Shown here piece after piece: positions 1-8,442 of a DNA stretch of 64,000 nucleotides. Under the pieces are notes generated by a model. It did not search any database and was not told the origin of the DNA. It saw only the letters and a list, made by a program, of their open reading frames with translations. Origin of the DNA: Melioribacteraceae bacterium (lineage in GTDB: Bacteria; Bacteroidota; Ignavibacteria; Ignavibacteriales; Melioribacteraceae). Within the stretch, counting starts at the first letter, position 1; every line of letters starts with the position of its first letter. The translations under genes and the position numbers were made by a program. Where the stretch lies: positions 167,707 through 231,706 of the forward strand of contig JALVFE010000032.1 in assembly GCA_027030245.1 (NCBI GenBank), written 5' to 3'.

Positions 1-951
1 TTTCGGCGGCATGCCTTCGGCAACAATTTCTTCCGTTACAGCAATTTTATGCGGGAAATATTTAATTCCGTTTGAAGGATCATAAGTGGCGGGATCTACG
101 CTTCCTAACGCATTTCCGTCGAAAGCTAATTTGTTAATTATAAACTTCATTTTATTTATTGCTTCTGCGGTTAAAACCTGACCGATAAACCCGTCCAAAC
201 CGTCGCCGCCGTAAAACACATTATTAGAAGGATCGAAATTAGGACTTCCGGTAGAATCTGGAGAAGTTGTTTCGGGATCAAGTTCGTTGTCATCTGCATC
301 ATGGAAAGCTCCCAACATATCCTGCGCCCACAAATATTGCTTCATTAGGGATTGACCCATAGCAGCGGGATTAAGCGTTTTGTCCATCAGACTTCTATCC
401 CATCTCAATGTGGAAAAATCCGTTGTAAAATTAACGGGATCAACAGCTTGAGGTAAATGCGGATCGCCGGAAATAAATTCTGCGTACTGCGGCCAAGGAT
501 TTTTTGGCGGAGTATGATTGGATATCATTCCGAAATGCATTATATTTTTCACAAGTTCGTCATCTTCGTTGAAACCGTTAGGTGTTCCGGTTATCGAACC
601 GTCAAACGTTGAATCTTCCATCGCAGCTTTTGCCATTATTACGGGTCCCCACATCATGTGCAAGCCCATACCCGACCGGGAAACGATGGTGCCTAATTGG
701 TAGCGGGAATACTCATAATTTTCGATACCCAGCGTATAAGCAATAGAATCAGGGGAATTCAAAACCATAGGATCTAAATCATCTAAATTATACCCCAAAT
801 CTTCGGCAAACGGTTCACCGCTTTCGTTAATTTCATTTGCCAAAAATAATTGCTCGGCTGTTTTGAAATTTGTTGTGTTTGTTATGATAATTTGTGCGGA
901 AAGCACTACCGACATTAAAAAAAACAATACTGTTATATTTCTAAACGACAT
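1..951 (-). CDS. Secreted protein of unknown function, C-terminus beyond the window edge
   Basis: The minus strand is open from an ATG at 951 to position 1: 317 codons with no stop. An exceptionally good ribosome binding site, AGGAGG, sits 6-7 bases before the ATG and fixes the start. The first 19 residues (MSFRNITVLFFLMSVVLSA) look like a signal peptide, so the protein should be exported. The rest is rich in Asp, Asn, Pro and Gly, with segments such as GGDGLDGF and DADDNELDPE that could bind calcium, and several Met-rich stretches. I do not recognise a family. The product may be a large T9SS substrate, because such proteins occur elsewhere in the window, but its C-terminus, where the sorting domain would lie, is not visible. 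The reading frame is certain; the function is not. Confidence 0.8.
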   Translation of the reverse strand, partial: MSFRNITVLFFLMSVVLSAQIIITNTTNFKTAEQLFLANEINESGEPFAEDLGYNLDDLDPMVLNSPDSIAYTLGIENYEYSRYQLGTIVSRSGMGLHMMWGPVIMAKAAMEDSTFDGSITGTPNGFNEDDELVKNIMHFGMISNHTPPKNPWPQYAEFISGDPHLPQAVDPVNFTTDFSTLRWDRSLMDKTLNPAAMGQSLMKQYLWAQDMLGAFHDADDNELDPETTSPDSTGSPNFDPSNNVFYGGDGLDGFIGQVLTAEAINKMKFIINKLAFDGNALGSVDPATYDPSNGIKYFPHKIAVTEEIVAEGMPPK

Positions 952-1240
952 AATCGTCCTCCTGGATTGTTTAAGAATATCCGCAACATACATTATTCAG
1001 GCTCCGTTTGATGTCGGTTAGGCTACAGTTAATGAAGTTCATCGAAATATTTTTATTGCCATAATTATTAAATTATATTATTTAAGAAGTAATAATTATA
1101 TTGAATTTGATTTATTAAAGTATATCATATAAAGATGCTGATTCTTTACTCATTCCGGTTAATCTTTGAAATAAAAATTAATCTTGATACCTTTAATTTC
1201 TGAAATCATACCTTAAAGACAGCAAAAAGGAGAATAGGAA

Positions 1241-1714
1241 ATGAAACCGACATTCTTCCTTCCGATATTTTTCCTCCTCGTAACCGGCTGCTCCTCAATT
1301 TACTTTGTGAATCCGGAAAATGCTTCCGAGACAACTACATTAAATGAAATTTCTAAAAAATGCGATGCGACCGTGATTTTAAAAGACCGCACGGAATTTA
1401 GCGCACGGGACATTATAATTAAAAGCGATTCCGTATCGTTCGAAGATTTAAAATCGGAACAAGTTTTATTCTATCCTACAGGGAATGTGTTGGGTGTTAA
1501 ATTCTTGGACAGAATGCAAGGATTATTAGAGGGTTTTAAGGGCGGATTCTTAGCCGGCGGCGGTTTGGGATTTATACTCGGTTTACCGAATGACAAATTG
1601 GGTCCCGTTGCCGGCGCTCTGGTTTTAGGAACGATTTCCGGAGTTGCGATTGGAATAACAAGCAGTATTTTCGGCTACCTTATCGGCAGCGAAACAATTT
1701 ACTATATAAAATAA
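1241..1714 (+). CDS. Lipoprotein with C-terminal glycine-rich membrane-like segments
   Basis: A 157-residue protein with a lipobox (LVTGC, Cys17), so it is predicted to be exported and lipid-anchored. AAGGAG lies close before the ATG. Residues about 45-90 form a soluble domain (KCDATVILKDRTEFSARDIIIKS pattern) of the kind seen in small proteins that describe an RNA/peptide-binding-like beta fold. From about residue 93 on there are two long Gly-rich hydrophobic stretches (GGFLAGGGLGFILGL and GALVLGTISGVAIGI), a glycine-zipper-like hairpin. It stands alone, divergent from the secreted-protein gene at the window start. No named family is recognised; lipoprotein export is well supported, function unknown. 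Confidence 0.75.
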   Translation: MKPTFFLPIFFLLVTGCSSIYFVNPENASETTTLNEISKKCDATVILKDRTEFSARDIIIKSDSVSFEDLKSEQVLFYPTGNVLGVKFLDRMQGLLEGFKGGFLAGGGLGFILGLPNDKLGPVAGALVLGTISGVAIGITSSIFGYLIGSETIYYIK

Positions 1715-2118
1715 CAGATTGATTTTCCCGGATTTATTTCTCTTGTTCGGTAAATTTCTCTGATGCCGAGGTCCACACCTCGGCATAAAGAACATAATTA
1801 AATTTTTATCTGTGTGGAAAGGAGTTGTCCCTTCCACCAGGTAAATATTGTTTCTTACTCTTGCACTTAATCGTAATCTTAACCTCATCGTTAAAAATGT
1901 GAGCAAGATTAAGAGTAAGATCAAGATCAAGATTATCATAATAACTTATATACCAAATAATACAACTGTGGTGAATAGTACAGTTATGTATATTGAATTG
2001 TCTTCTCCAGCACTGATTTTTGATTACAGCCGCTGAACATTTACGTATAAAACCGGTGGAAAACGGGTTTTGCCAATCATGAAAAAAACCCTGCAAAAAA
2101 AGGTTTGCAAGGCTAATG
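1715..2118. repeat. Gene-free stretch carrying hairpin repeats of the genome-wide mosaic family
   Basis: No credible gene. Two members of the dispersed hairpin families lie here: arms TGCCGAGG/CCTCGGCA around TCCACA at 1764-1785, and arms GTGGAAAGGA/TCCCTTCCAC at 1814-1837. Between about 1854 and 1940 follows a low-complexity section built from variations of GATTAAGAGTAAGA and its complement (TCTTACTCTTGCACTTAATC), which also recurs near 51030-51110. Short open frames here run through the repeats or into the tRNA and are judged spurious. Confidence 0.65.
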
Positions 2119-2191
<73 letters not shown>

Positions 2192-2330
2192 ACCGCAAAA
2201 ATAAATATTTTTATATGAGTTTCAAAACATCAAGCTCGCAACTGTTTTCCCTTTAAGCCACAACCGGTTTTCACATTTAATATTAAGCGGTAAATTTTGT
2301 AAATTGTAAAATAAATTTACAAGATACATT

Positions 2331-2837
2331 ATGGATACTTTAACTATTATCTTTATCATACTCGGTTTTATTCTTGCCGTCATCGGAATCGTCGGGTGTA
2401 TTATTCCCGGTCTACCAGGCCCGCCTCTGAATTATATCGCGGTTGTGCTTCTTGATATAGCAAAGCCGGAACTGTTTACGTCAAAATTTTTATTGTGGTT
2501 CGGGTTAATTGTTGTAATCGTATATTTTCTGGATTACATTCTGCCGGTATTGGGGGCAAAAATATATAACGCATCCAAATACGGAATTTGGGGTTCAATA
2601 ATCGGAATGATAATCGGTATATTTTTCTTTCCTCCGTTCGGAATGATACTCGGGATAATGATCGGCACGGTTACCGGTGAATTACTTGCGGGCAAAGAAC
2701 AATCCGAAGCGCTAAAAGTAGGAATGGTTACATTCGTTGCAAGCATGGCCGTAATTGTAATTAAACTTAGTTTGTCCTTAATTTTAACTTTTTACTTTCT
2801 AAAAGGTGTTTTTACGATAGGTTATGATGCAATCTGA
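2331..2837 (+). CDS. DUF456-family integral membrane protein
   Basis: 168 residues, almost entirely hydrophobic, with about four to five membrane segments. The N-terminal motif GIVGCIIPGLPGPPLNY (about residues 19-36) is the signature of the DUF456 family, small inner-membrane proteins of unknown function. A second Gly-rich half (IIGMIIGIFFFPPFGMILGIMIGTVTGELLAG) is typical of glycine-zipper membrane helices in this family. The gene overlaps the following lipoprotein gene by 14 bases, so the two are probably co-transcribed. Nothing links DUF456 biochemically to cobalamin uptake; the coupling is positional only. Confidence 0.85.
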   Translation: MDTLTIIFIILGFILAVIGIVGCIIPGLPGPPLNYIAVVLLDIAKPELFTSKFLLWFGLIVVIVYFLDYILPVLGAKIYNASKYGIWGSIIGMIIGIFFFPPFGMILGIMIGTVTGELLAGKEQSEALKVGMVTFVASMAVIVIKLSLSLILTFYFLKGVFTIGYDAI

Positions 2838-3732
2838 GACCATCCCTTCCGCAAAATATATCCTTTTCTTATTTCTTACGCTAATCGCTTTTTCGTGCGG
2901 TAAGCAATTGAAAGAAAAACCGGATAAAAAAAATTTTATTACCGACGCGCTCGGGAATAAATTTGAATTATCGCAACCGCCGGAAAGGATTATAACTTTG
3001 GCGCCAAATCTTACGGAAATGGTTTTTGAACTCGGCGCGGGGGAAAAGCTGGTCGGCAATACACTTTTTTGCAATTACCCCGACGAGGCAAAGTCCGTTG
3101 AAAAAATAGGCGATATGTTAACCGTTGACTACGAAAAAATTGTTACACTTCATCCCGATTTGATATTCATAACGAAAGAAGGAAACAAAAAGAATATTTA
3201 TCAAAAATTAATTTCGTTAAAGCAAAAAGTTTTTGTTTCCGATCCCAAAAGTTATGCGGATATCAAAGAAACTTTTCTTAAAATGGGAAAAATTCTCGGG
3301 GAAGAGCAGACGGCTTTGCAAAAAATAAAAGCATGGGACAGGTTAATAGATTCGGTCAAAAACGAAGTAAAAAATTCAACAACCGGTTCCGTTATGTTTT
3401 TAGTTTCCGTAAAACCTATTATGCTTGCGGGCAAAAACACTTTCATTGACGAAATATTAAGCATCTGCGGATTACAAAACATAGCGGACAGTTCCCGCTT
3501 AAGATATCCGGTTTTCAGCAGGGAAGAAATAGTTAAAAAAAATCCCGATTACATCATTCTTTTTGCTTCTAAAAATTTAAAAGCCGAAAACGTAAAAAAT
3601 GCGTATCCGGAATGGAAGGAACTTAACGCCGTTAAGAATAACAATATCATTTTTGTCGATCCCGATTTATTTGCACGCCCGGGACCCAGATTTGCAAAAG
3701 CAGTTGAATTTTTATTTAATTCAGTTCACTGA
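2824..3732 (+). CDS. BtuF-like cobalamin/metal-chelate ABC transporter substrate-binding lipoprotein
   Basis: 302 residues with a lipoprotein signal (hydrophobic stretch ending in AFSC, Cys25), then a helical-backbone metal-receptor (periplasmic-binding class III) fold. Diagnostic segments: PPERIITLAPNLTEMVFELGAG near residues 55-75, then YPDEAKSVEKIGD and EKIVTLHPDLIF. This arrangement is standard for BtuF-type vitamin B12 binding proteins and related siderophore binders. It should deliver its ligand to an ABC permease, but no permease or ATPase gene is adjacent. The first codon lies inside the end of the DUF456 gene; the second Met would be an alternative start. The ligand is inferred from family resemblance only. 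Confidence 0.85.
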   Translation: MMQSETIPSAKYILFLFLTLIAFSCGKQLKEKPDKKNFITDALGNKFELSQPPERIITLAPNLTEMVFELGAGEKLVGNTLFCNYPDEAKSVEKIGDMLTVDYEKIVTLHPDLIFITKEGNKKNIYQKLISLKQKVFVSDPKSYADIKETFLKMGKILGEEQTALQKIKAWDRLIDSVKNEVKNSTTGSVMFLVSVKPIMLAGKNTFIDEILSICGLQNIADSSRLRYPVFSREEIVKKNPDYIILFASKNLKAENVKNAYPEWKELNAVKNNNIIFVDPDLFARPGPRFAKAVEFLFNSVH

Positions 3733-3770
3733 GATTATGGTTTATAGTCTGGTATTTCCAAGATTCAATT

Positions 3771-4000
3771 GAACCCCGCAACTTCAGTCGCGGGCAAAGA
3801 AACGCAAACCGTAAAGAAAGAAACCGATTCATCGGTTTCCACCGCATTATATTTTAGCTAATGAATTCGACATTTATTTTTCTCTATAAAAACCGGTGAA
3901 ACGGTTCAGTTTTTTTTATACGTATTCACTAATCCACGGATAAATCCGTGGGATTGGCTTTTCTTCGTAAGAAGTGGAGGGACAAGGCATGCCTTGTCCC
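3771..4000. repeat. Five-hairpin composite repeat, inverted copy of 51351-51560
   Basis: Between two convergent genes lies a series of short inverted repeats: CCCGC/GCGGG around AACTTCAGTC (3775-3794), GAAACCGAT/ATCGGTTTC (3820-3839), AACCG/CGGTT (3891-3906), CCACGGAT/ATCCGTGG (3934-3951), and a perfect 22-base palindrome of arm GGGACAAGGCA (3979-4000). The first four recur in opposite orientation and reverse order at 51351-51560. Such clustered palindromes are the pattern of REP/BIME elements mobilised by RAYT-type Y1 transposases; no RAYT gene is in the window. The last palindrome may also act as terminator for the convergent genes. Confidence 0.75.
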
Positions 4001-4019
4001 CAGATGTGCTTATTTGATT

Positions 4020-6824
4020 CTATTTCATCAATATCATTTTCTTTGTTTGAGAGAAACTGCCTGTGGTTAATTTGTAAAGATAAATTCCGCTCGGTAATCC
4101 GCCTGCGGCGGACTTTGCGTTGAATGTAATGGTGTATGTTCCGGGAGATTGTTTTTTATTTACCAGCGTTTTTATTTCCCTACCCAACAAATCATAAACA
4201 ATAAGTTTTACGTTTTTCGTCTCGCGGTTAACGTCTCCCGGTATTTCATATTTAATTGTTGTTGTCGGATTAAACGGATTCGGATAATTTTGTAAAAGTT
4301 CAAACTTTGTAGTAAAATTACTTCCGTTTACATCAACAGTTCCGGATAAATCACCTGTGAATACACCTCGACCGTGTGTTCCGGCGGCAACTTTGTTATC
4401 CGATGTTCTGGATGTAACATATTCAACAACTGCAGTTCCAATGCCGTTATCGTTTTCTCTTACCCAAACAGTGTTGGAACCGTTTAAGTATGTAGTTGAA
4501 TATAAGCCCGTGCTTGTGCCTACCAAATAAACCGTAGCTCCGCTTACGGGCAATATTGTGGCGGATCTTAAAGAAGGTCCGGGGTTTGCATTTGTACCGG
4601 TTAAATTACCTTCCACTGCAGTATAACTGTTGCCCCCGTCAGTTGAATGATATAAACCTACGATGTTATAATTGGAATAAATCACAAGAATTTCATTTCC
4701 GTTTGCAGGATTAACGGCAATATTATGAACGTACGCACCTCCCGGAGAACCGCTTATGGAAATATCCGTTGCGGCGGATGCAGATGTGTTAGCATTTTCC
4801 AATTTATAAACCTTTGGCGCTCCGCTGTTACTGCTTGCCCCAAAATATAAAAGGTGTTGCGGATTGTTTTGTGATATTGCAACAGTTGTGATTGTATATC
4901 CCGAAGGAACAGTAACGTTAGTAAGTTTGCTCCAACCTGTATTTGTTCCGTTTTGAAAATTAGGAATTGAAGACAAATTGTTGTTTCGCCATAATGAACT
5001 GCCGGACGGATATAACATAATGTTTTCGTCATTCGGATCGATTACAAAGGGGTTGACAAAAAGCTGATCCGTAGCATTATTGGGCGTAATTTCCGACCAA
5101 CCGATTCCTTCCGTATACGGATTATACGGTTTCCCGTCGGATCTATAAGTCAACCTGGTAATTTTGCCGTTTTGACTTGATACATAAGCATAATCCGAAC
5201 CGAAATAAGAATATCCTCCGTCGCCGGAACTTAAATCATCCGAAGAACCGGTTTGTCCATTATAATAAGTAAAAAACGGGGTTCCGTTGTCCTGAGTGCC
5301 CCCCATAATTCTTTCGTCGTTTGCATATTTTGCCAAAGAGACTGTATAAAATTGTGTTACGTTGTAACCGTGATTTTTATTTTCCCACGGAAAATAATCC
5401 GCGTAAGATGTATTGGTAATATCATCCGTATAATATAATCCCCCGTCGTTCCCGTTCCATAATTTATTCGGATTAACCGGATCGAATACCAAAACATGTT
5501 GATCCGGATGATGGTTCGGATAGAAAAATTCCGTGGAATGATATCCTCCAATCCAATCGAGTTTTGCGTCGTTTAGTTTAGTGGCAAAACCGTCTGTCGA
5601 TCTAAACAGACTGGTGCCTCCGATAAGAACAAAATCGGGATCGTCAGGTTTTACGGCAATAACCAAATCATAGTTTCCTTGCGAGTCCATTCTTCCGCCG
5701 GTTCCGGCAAAAGATGGTAGATTAGACGTTAAGTCGATAGATGAATCGTCGGATAAATCAATCTTATGTAAGCGGATATCCTCGTTCCCACTGCCGTCTG
5801 TATTTCCCGTATTAGTTAAAACATAAACGAAATTGCCTGCGCTTGCCAAAACGCTTCTAGCGTGGGTTGACGGAAATGACGAGGGAGTGATATTTGTCCA
5901 TGATGAACCCTCATTTGTCGATTTGTAAACGCCGGGTTGATTTGCCGGACTACTATTATAACCCTTTTGAGAAATAACAGCAATAACCGTACCGTCTTGT
6001 AATGTTATAACGTCGGAGTAAGTATGATCGTTAATCCCACCAAGAGAAATTCCGAAGGAGCTTCCGCCGTTGGTGGATTTCATTATACCGATTCCGTTAC
6101 AAGCGATGAAAACAGTACCGGTTGTTGGAGAAACCGTTACTTTGGAAACCCAATCGTAGTAACTGTCCCATGTTGTGGGATTGCTTGAAGTGCCCGGAAT
6201 CAAATTCCATGTTTCACCGTTATCAGTCGATTTATAAATTCCGTTACCGCTGTAAAAAGCTCTGTAACCCCGGTCGGATGCGGTTGTTCCGTTATATTCT
6301 CCGCTAACCGCATACCAAATATTTGTTTTACCGTTTCGTGTGTCTTGCGCAATAGATGTGATGCTGTATATCTGAGTGGGAAGTGTTTTCATTTCCCATG
6401 TGTTTCCGTAGTCGGTAGATTTCCAAATACCGCCCGAAGCTCCTCCCGCAATAACAATATTAGGGTTACTTACATCGATTGCCAATGCTCTGGTTCTACC
6501 ACCAACATCGTTGGGTCCCGCCTCGTTCCAGCTGAACGTTGCACCGTCGATTTTATTTAATGTATTTTTTACGGGCAGTTTTTTTGCATATTTTAATTCC
6601 TTAGAACGTATATCTGCGGGAATTTTATTTGTTGCCGGATCCCTCAGTATTCTGAAAAAATATTCGTACCTTCCCTTTTTCAATTCGAAAGAAAATTCCG
6701 GCGTAGTTGAATGTTTTATAATTGAATAGTTACCGTTAAGTCGGGTATCATTGAACTTAAATACGAATGCAAAAAAAACGGTAACAATTAAAAACAGAAA
6801 GAAACTTCTATTTTGTAAATTCAT
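4020..6824 (-). CDS. Secreted BNR/Asp-box repeat protein with T9SS type A sorting domain
   Basis: 934 residues. The N-terminus has a hydrophobic export segment (FFLFLIVTVFFAFVF, about 8-22). The body has repeated BNR/Asp-box motifs (S-T-D-x-G-x-T-W: KSTDYGNTWE, KSTDNGETWN, KSTNGGSSF, KSTNEGSSWT, HSTDGGNSY), expected to form a sortilin/VPS10-like beta-propeller. The C-terminal 90 residues carry FELLQNYPNPFNPTTTIKY, an Ig-like linker and ...GIYLYKLTTGSFSQTKKMILMK, the classic type A cargo signal of the type IX (Por) secretion system. The protein should be moved across the outer membrane and anchored or released. Whether it is a glycosidase, peptidase or adhesion scaffold cannot be told. A second propeller protein without this C-terminal signal is at 51723. 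Confidence 0.9.
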   Translation of the reverse strand: MNLQNRSFFLFLIVTVFFAFVFKFNDTRLNGNYSIIKHSTTPEFSFELKKGRYEYFFRILRDPATNKIPADIRSKELKYAKKLPVKNTLNKIDGATFSWNEAGPNDVGGRTRALAIDVSNPNIVIAGGASGGIWKSTDYGNTWEMKTLPTQIYSITSIAQDTRNGKTNIWYAVSGEYNGTTASDRGYRAFYSGNGIYKSTDNGETWNLIPGTSSNPTTWDSYYDWVSKVTVSPTTGTVFIACNGIGIMKSTNGGSSFGISLGGINDHTYSDVITLQDGTVIAVISQKGYNSSPANQPGVYKSTNEGSSWTNITPSSFPSTHARSVLASAGNFVYVLTNTGNTDGSGNEDIRLHKIDLSDDSSIDLTSNLPSFAGTGGRMDSQGNYDLVIAVKPDDPDFVLIGGTSLFRSTDGFATKLNDAKLDWIGGYHSTEFFYPNHHPDQHVLVFDPVNPNKLWNGNDGGLYYTDDITNTSYADYFPWENKNHGYNVTQFYTVSLAKYANDERIMGGTQDNGTPFFTYYNGQTGSSDDLSSGDGGYSYFGSDYAYVSSQNGKITRLTYRSDGKPYNPYTEGIGWSEITPNNATDQLFVNPFVIDPNDENIMLYPSGSSLWRNNNLSSIPNFQNGTNTGWSKLTNVTVPSGYTITTVAISQNNPQHLLYFGASSNSGAPKVYKLENANTSASAATDISISGSPGGAYVHNIAVNPANGNEILVIYSNYNIVGLYHSTDGGNSYTAVEGNLTGTNANPGPSLRSATILPVSGATVYLVGTSTGLYSTTYLNGSNTVWVRENDNGIGTAVVEYVTSRTSDNKVAAGTHGRGVFTGDLSGTVDVNGSNFTTKFELLQNYPNPFNPTTTIKYEIPGDVNRETKNVKLIVYDLLGREIKTLVNKKQSPGTYTITFNAKSAAGGLPSGIYLYKLTTGSFSQTKKMILMK

Positions 6825-7038
6825 TTTTTATCCCTCATTACTTCGTAATAATTTCATTATCGAAAGTTAAATTGTTATTTTAACATTACCGCTGACGGTT
6901 TTCAGCAAATTTAATGAACGTATACAGCTTTGCCAAATTATTCTTTCCGTATTACTCTAATAAATTCTTTATATACATCTCCCAATTTCTTAACTTTATT
7001 TTCATTAAAATTAATCCTATTATAACAATGAGGCGAAA

Positions 7039-8427
7039 ATGTTTGAAACCGCAATTTACACCAAACGGAGGGAAGAACTTAAAAAATTAGTGGGCAGCGG
7101 AATTATTTTATTCTTGGGGAATAAAAACTCACCGAGAAATTTTTCCAGCATGCCTTATCCGTTCAGGCAAGACAGCAGTTTTTTATACTATTGGGGTTTG
7201 GACTTTCCCGATCTCGCCGCAATTATCGATGTGGATAACAATGAAGAAATAATTTTCGGTAACGACAGAACCGTTGACGATATTGTTTGGATGGGACCCG
7301 AAGAATCTTTATCGGAAAAAGCGGCAAAGGTAGGCGTAACAACAACAAAACCTTTGGCGGAATTGAATGACTTGACCGCTAAAGCGGTTTCCGGACACAG
7401 GGAAATTCATTTCCTTCCGCAATACCGTTCGGATAATATGATTTATTTAAGCGATCTTACGGGAATTAAAGCAAAGTTTTTGAACAAATATGTCTCCGAA
7501 AAGCTAATAAAATCGGTGGTTTCACAAAGATCGGTAAAAATCAAAGAGGAAATTGAGGAAATTGAAAAAGCATTGGGAATCAGTTTCGAAATGTATTTCC
7601 TTGCAATGAGACTTACCAAACCCGGACTATTCGAAAAAGATATTGCCAGATCGATTGAAGGAATTGCGAATTTAAAAGGCGCAGGAACATCTTTCGGTAC
7701 TATATTTTCAGTGCACGGCGAAATTTTACATAACGAATATTACGGAAACATAATGAAGAAAGGGGATATCGCTTTGCTCGATTCCGGAGCGGAAACGGAA
7801 ATGCATTATGCCAGCGATATTACAAGGGTAATTCCGGTATCGGGTAAATTTACCGAAAAGCAAAAGGACATATACAATATTGTCCTTGATTCCCAAATGC
7901 AAGCAATAGAAATGATAAAAGAAGGCGTTAAATTTAAAGACGTTCACATTAAAGCATCCACCGTTATTGCCGAAGGTTTGAAGAATCTCGGTTTGATGAA
8001 AGGAAACGTTAACGACGCCGTGGAAAACGGAGCACATGCGCTTTTCTTCCCGCACGGTCTGGGTCACATGATGGGACTCGACGTTCACGACATGGAAAGC
8101 TTCGGAGAAGATTACGTGGGATATGACGATAAGGTAAAACGCAGTAACCAGTTCGGACTGGCTTATCTCCGTTTGGGTAAAGAACTGAAAAGCGGATATG
8201 TTGTAACCGTTGAACCGGGAATATATTTTATCCCCGCATTAATCGATCTGTGGAAAGAAAGTAACAAACATGCCGAGTTTATTGATTATTCCAAAGTAGA
8301 AGAATACCGGGATTTCGGAGGCATCCGGATTGAGGATGATATTCTTGTGGAAAAAGACGGTGCCAGAGTTTTGGGTAAGCCGATTCCCAAAACCGTGGAA
8401 GAAGTTGAATTGGTTTGCGGAAAATAA
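7039..8427 (+). CDS. pepP: Xaa-Pro aminopeptidase (M24B metallopeptidase)
   Basis: 462 residues, the usual size of aminopeptidase P. The N-terminal domain (about 1-165; YPFRQDSSFLYYWGLDFPD) is the creatinase/prolidase N domain. The catalytic pita-bread domain shows all the metal ligands: Asp248 and Asp260 (DSGAETEMHYASD), His343 in HGLGHMMGLDVHD, the Glu of VEPGIYF near 392 and the Glu of RIEDDI near 433. It should remove N-terminal residues preceding proline using two divalent metal ions, probably in the cytoplasm, as no signal peptide is seen. It is 15 bases upstream of the FAD/Fe-S dehydrogenase and probably shares its transcript, though the functions are unrelated. Confidence 0.93.
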   Translation: MFETAIYTKRREELKKLVGSGIILFLGNKNSPRNFSSMPYPFRQDSSFLYYWGLDFPDLAAIIDVDNNEEIIFGNDRTVDDIVWMGPEESLSEKAAKVGVTTTKPLAELNDLTAKAVSGHREIHFLPQYRSDNMIYLSDLTGIKAKFLNKYVSEKLIKSVVSQRSVKIKEEIEEIEKALGISFEMYFLAMRLTKPGLFEKDIARSIEGIANLKGAGTSFGTIFSVHGEILHNEYYGNIMKKGDIALLDSGAETEMHYASDITRVIPVSGKFTEKQKDIYNIVLDSQMQAIEMIKEGVKFKDVHIKASTVIAEGLKNLGLMKGNVNDAVENGAHALFFPHGLGHMMGLDVHDMESFGEDYVGYDDKVKRSNQFGLAYLRLGKELKSGYVVTVEPGIYFIPALIDLWKESNKHAEFIDYSKVEEYRDFGGIRIEDDILVEKDGARVLGKPIPKTVEEVELVCGK

Positions 8428-8442
8428 AATATCGGATAAATC

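Noticed and set aside
3740..3800. Cobalamin riboswitch linked to the BtuF-like gene
   Set aside because: The region is downstream of the gene, and no B12-box-like sequence was seen upstream of it or of the DUF456 gene.
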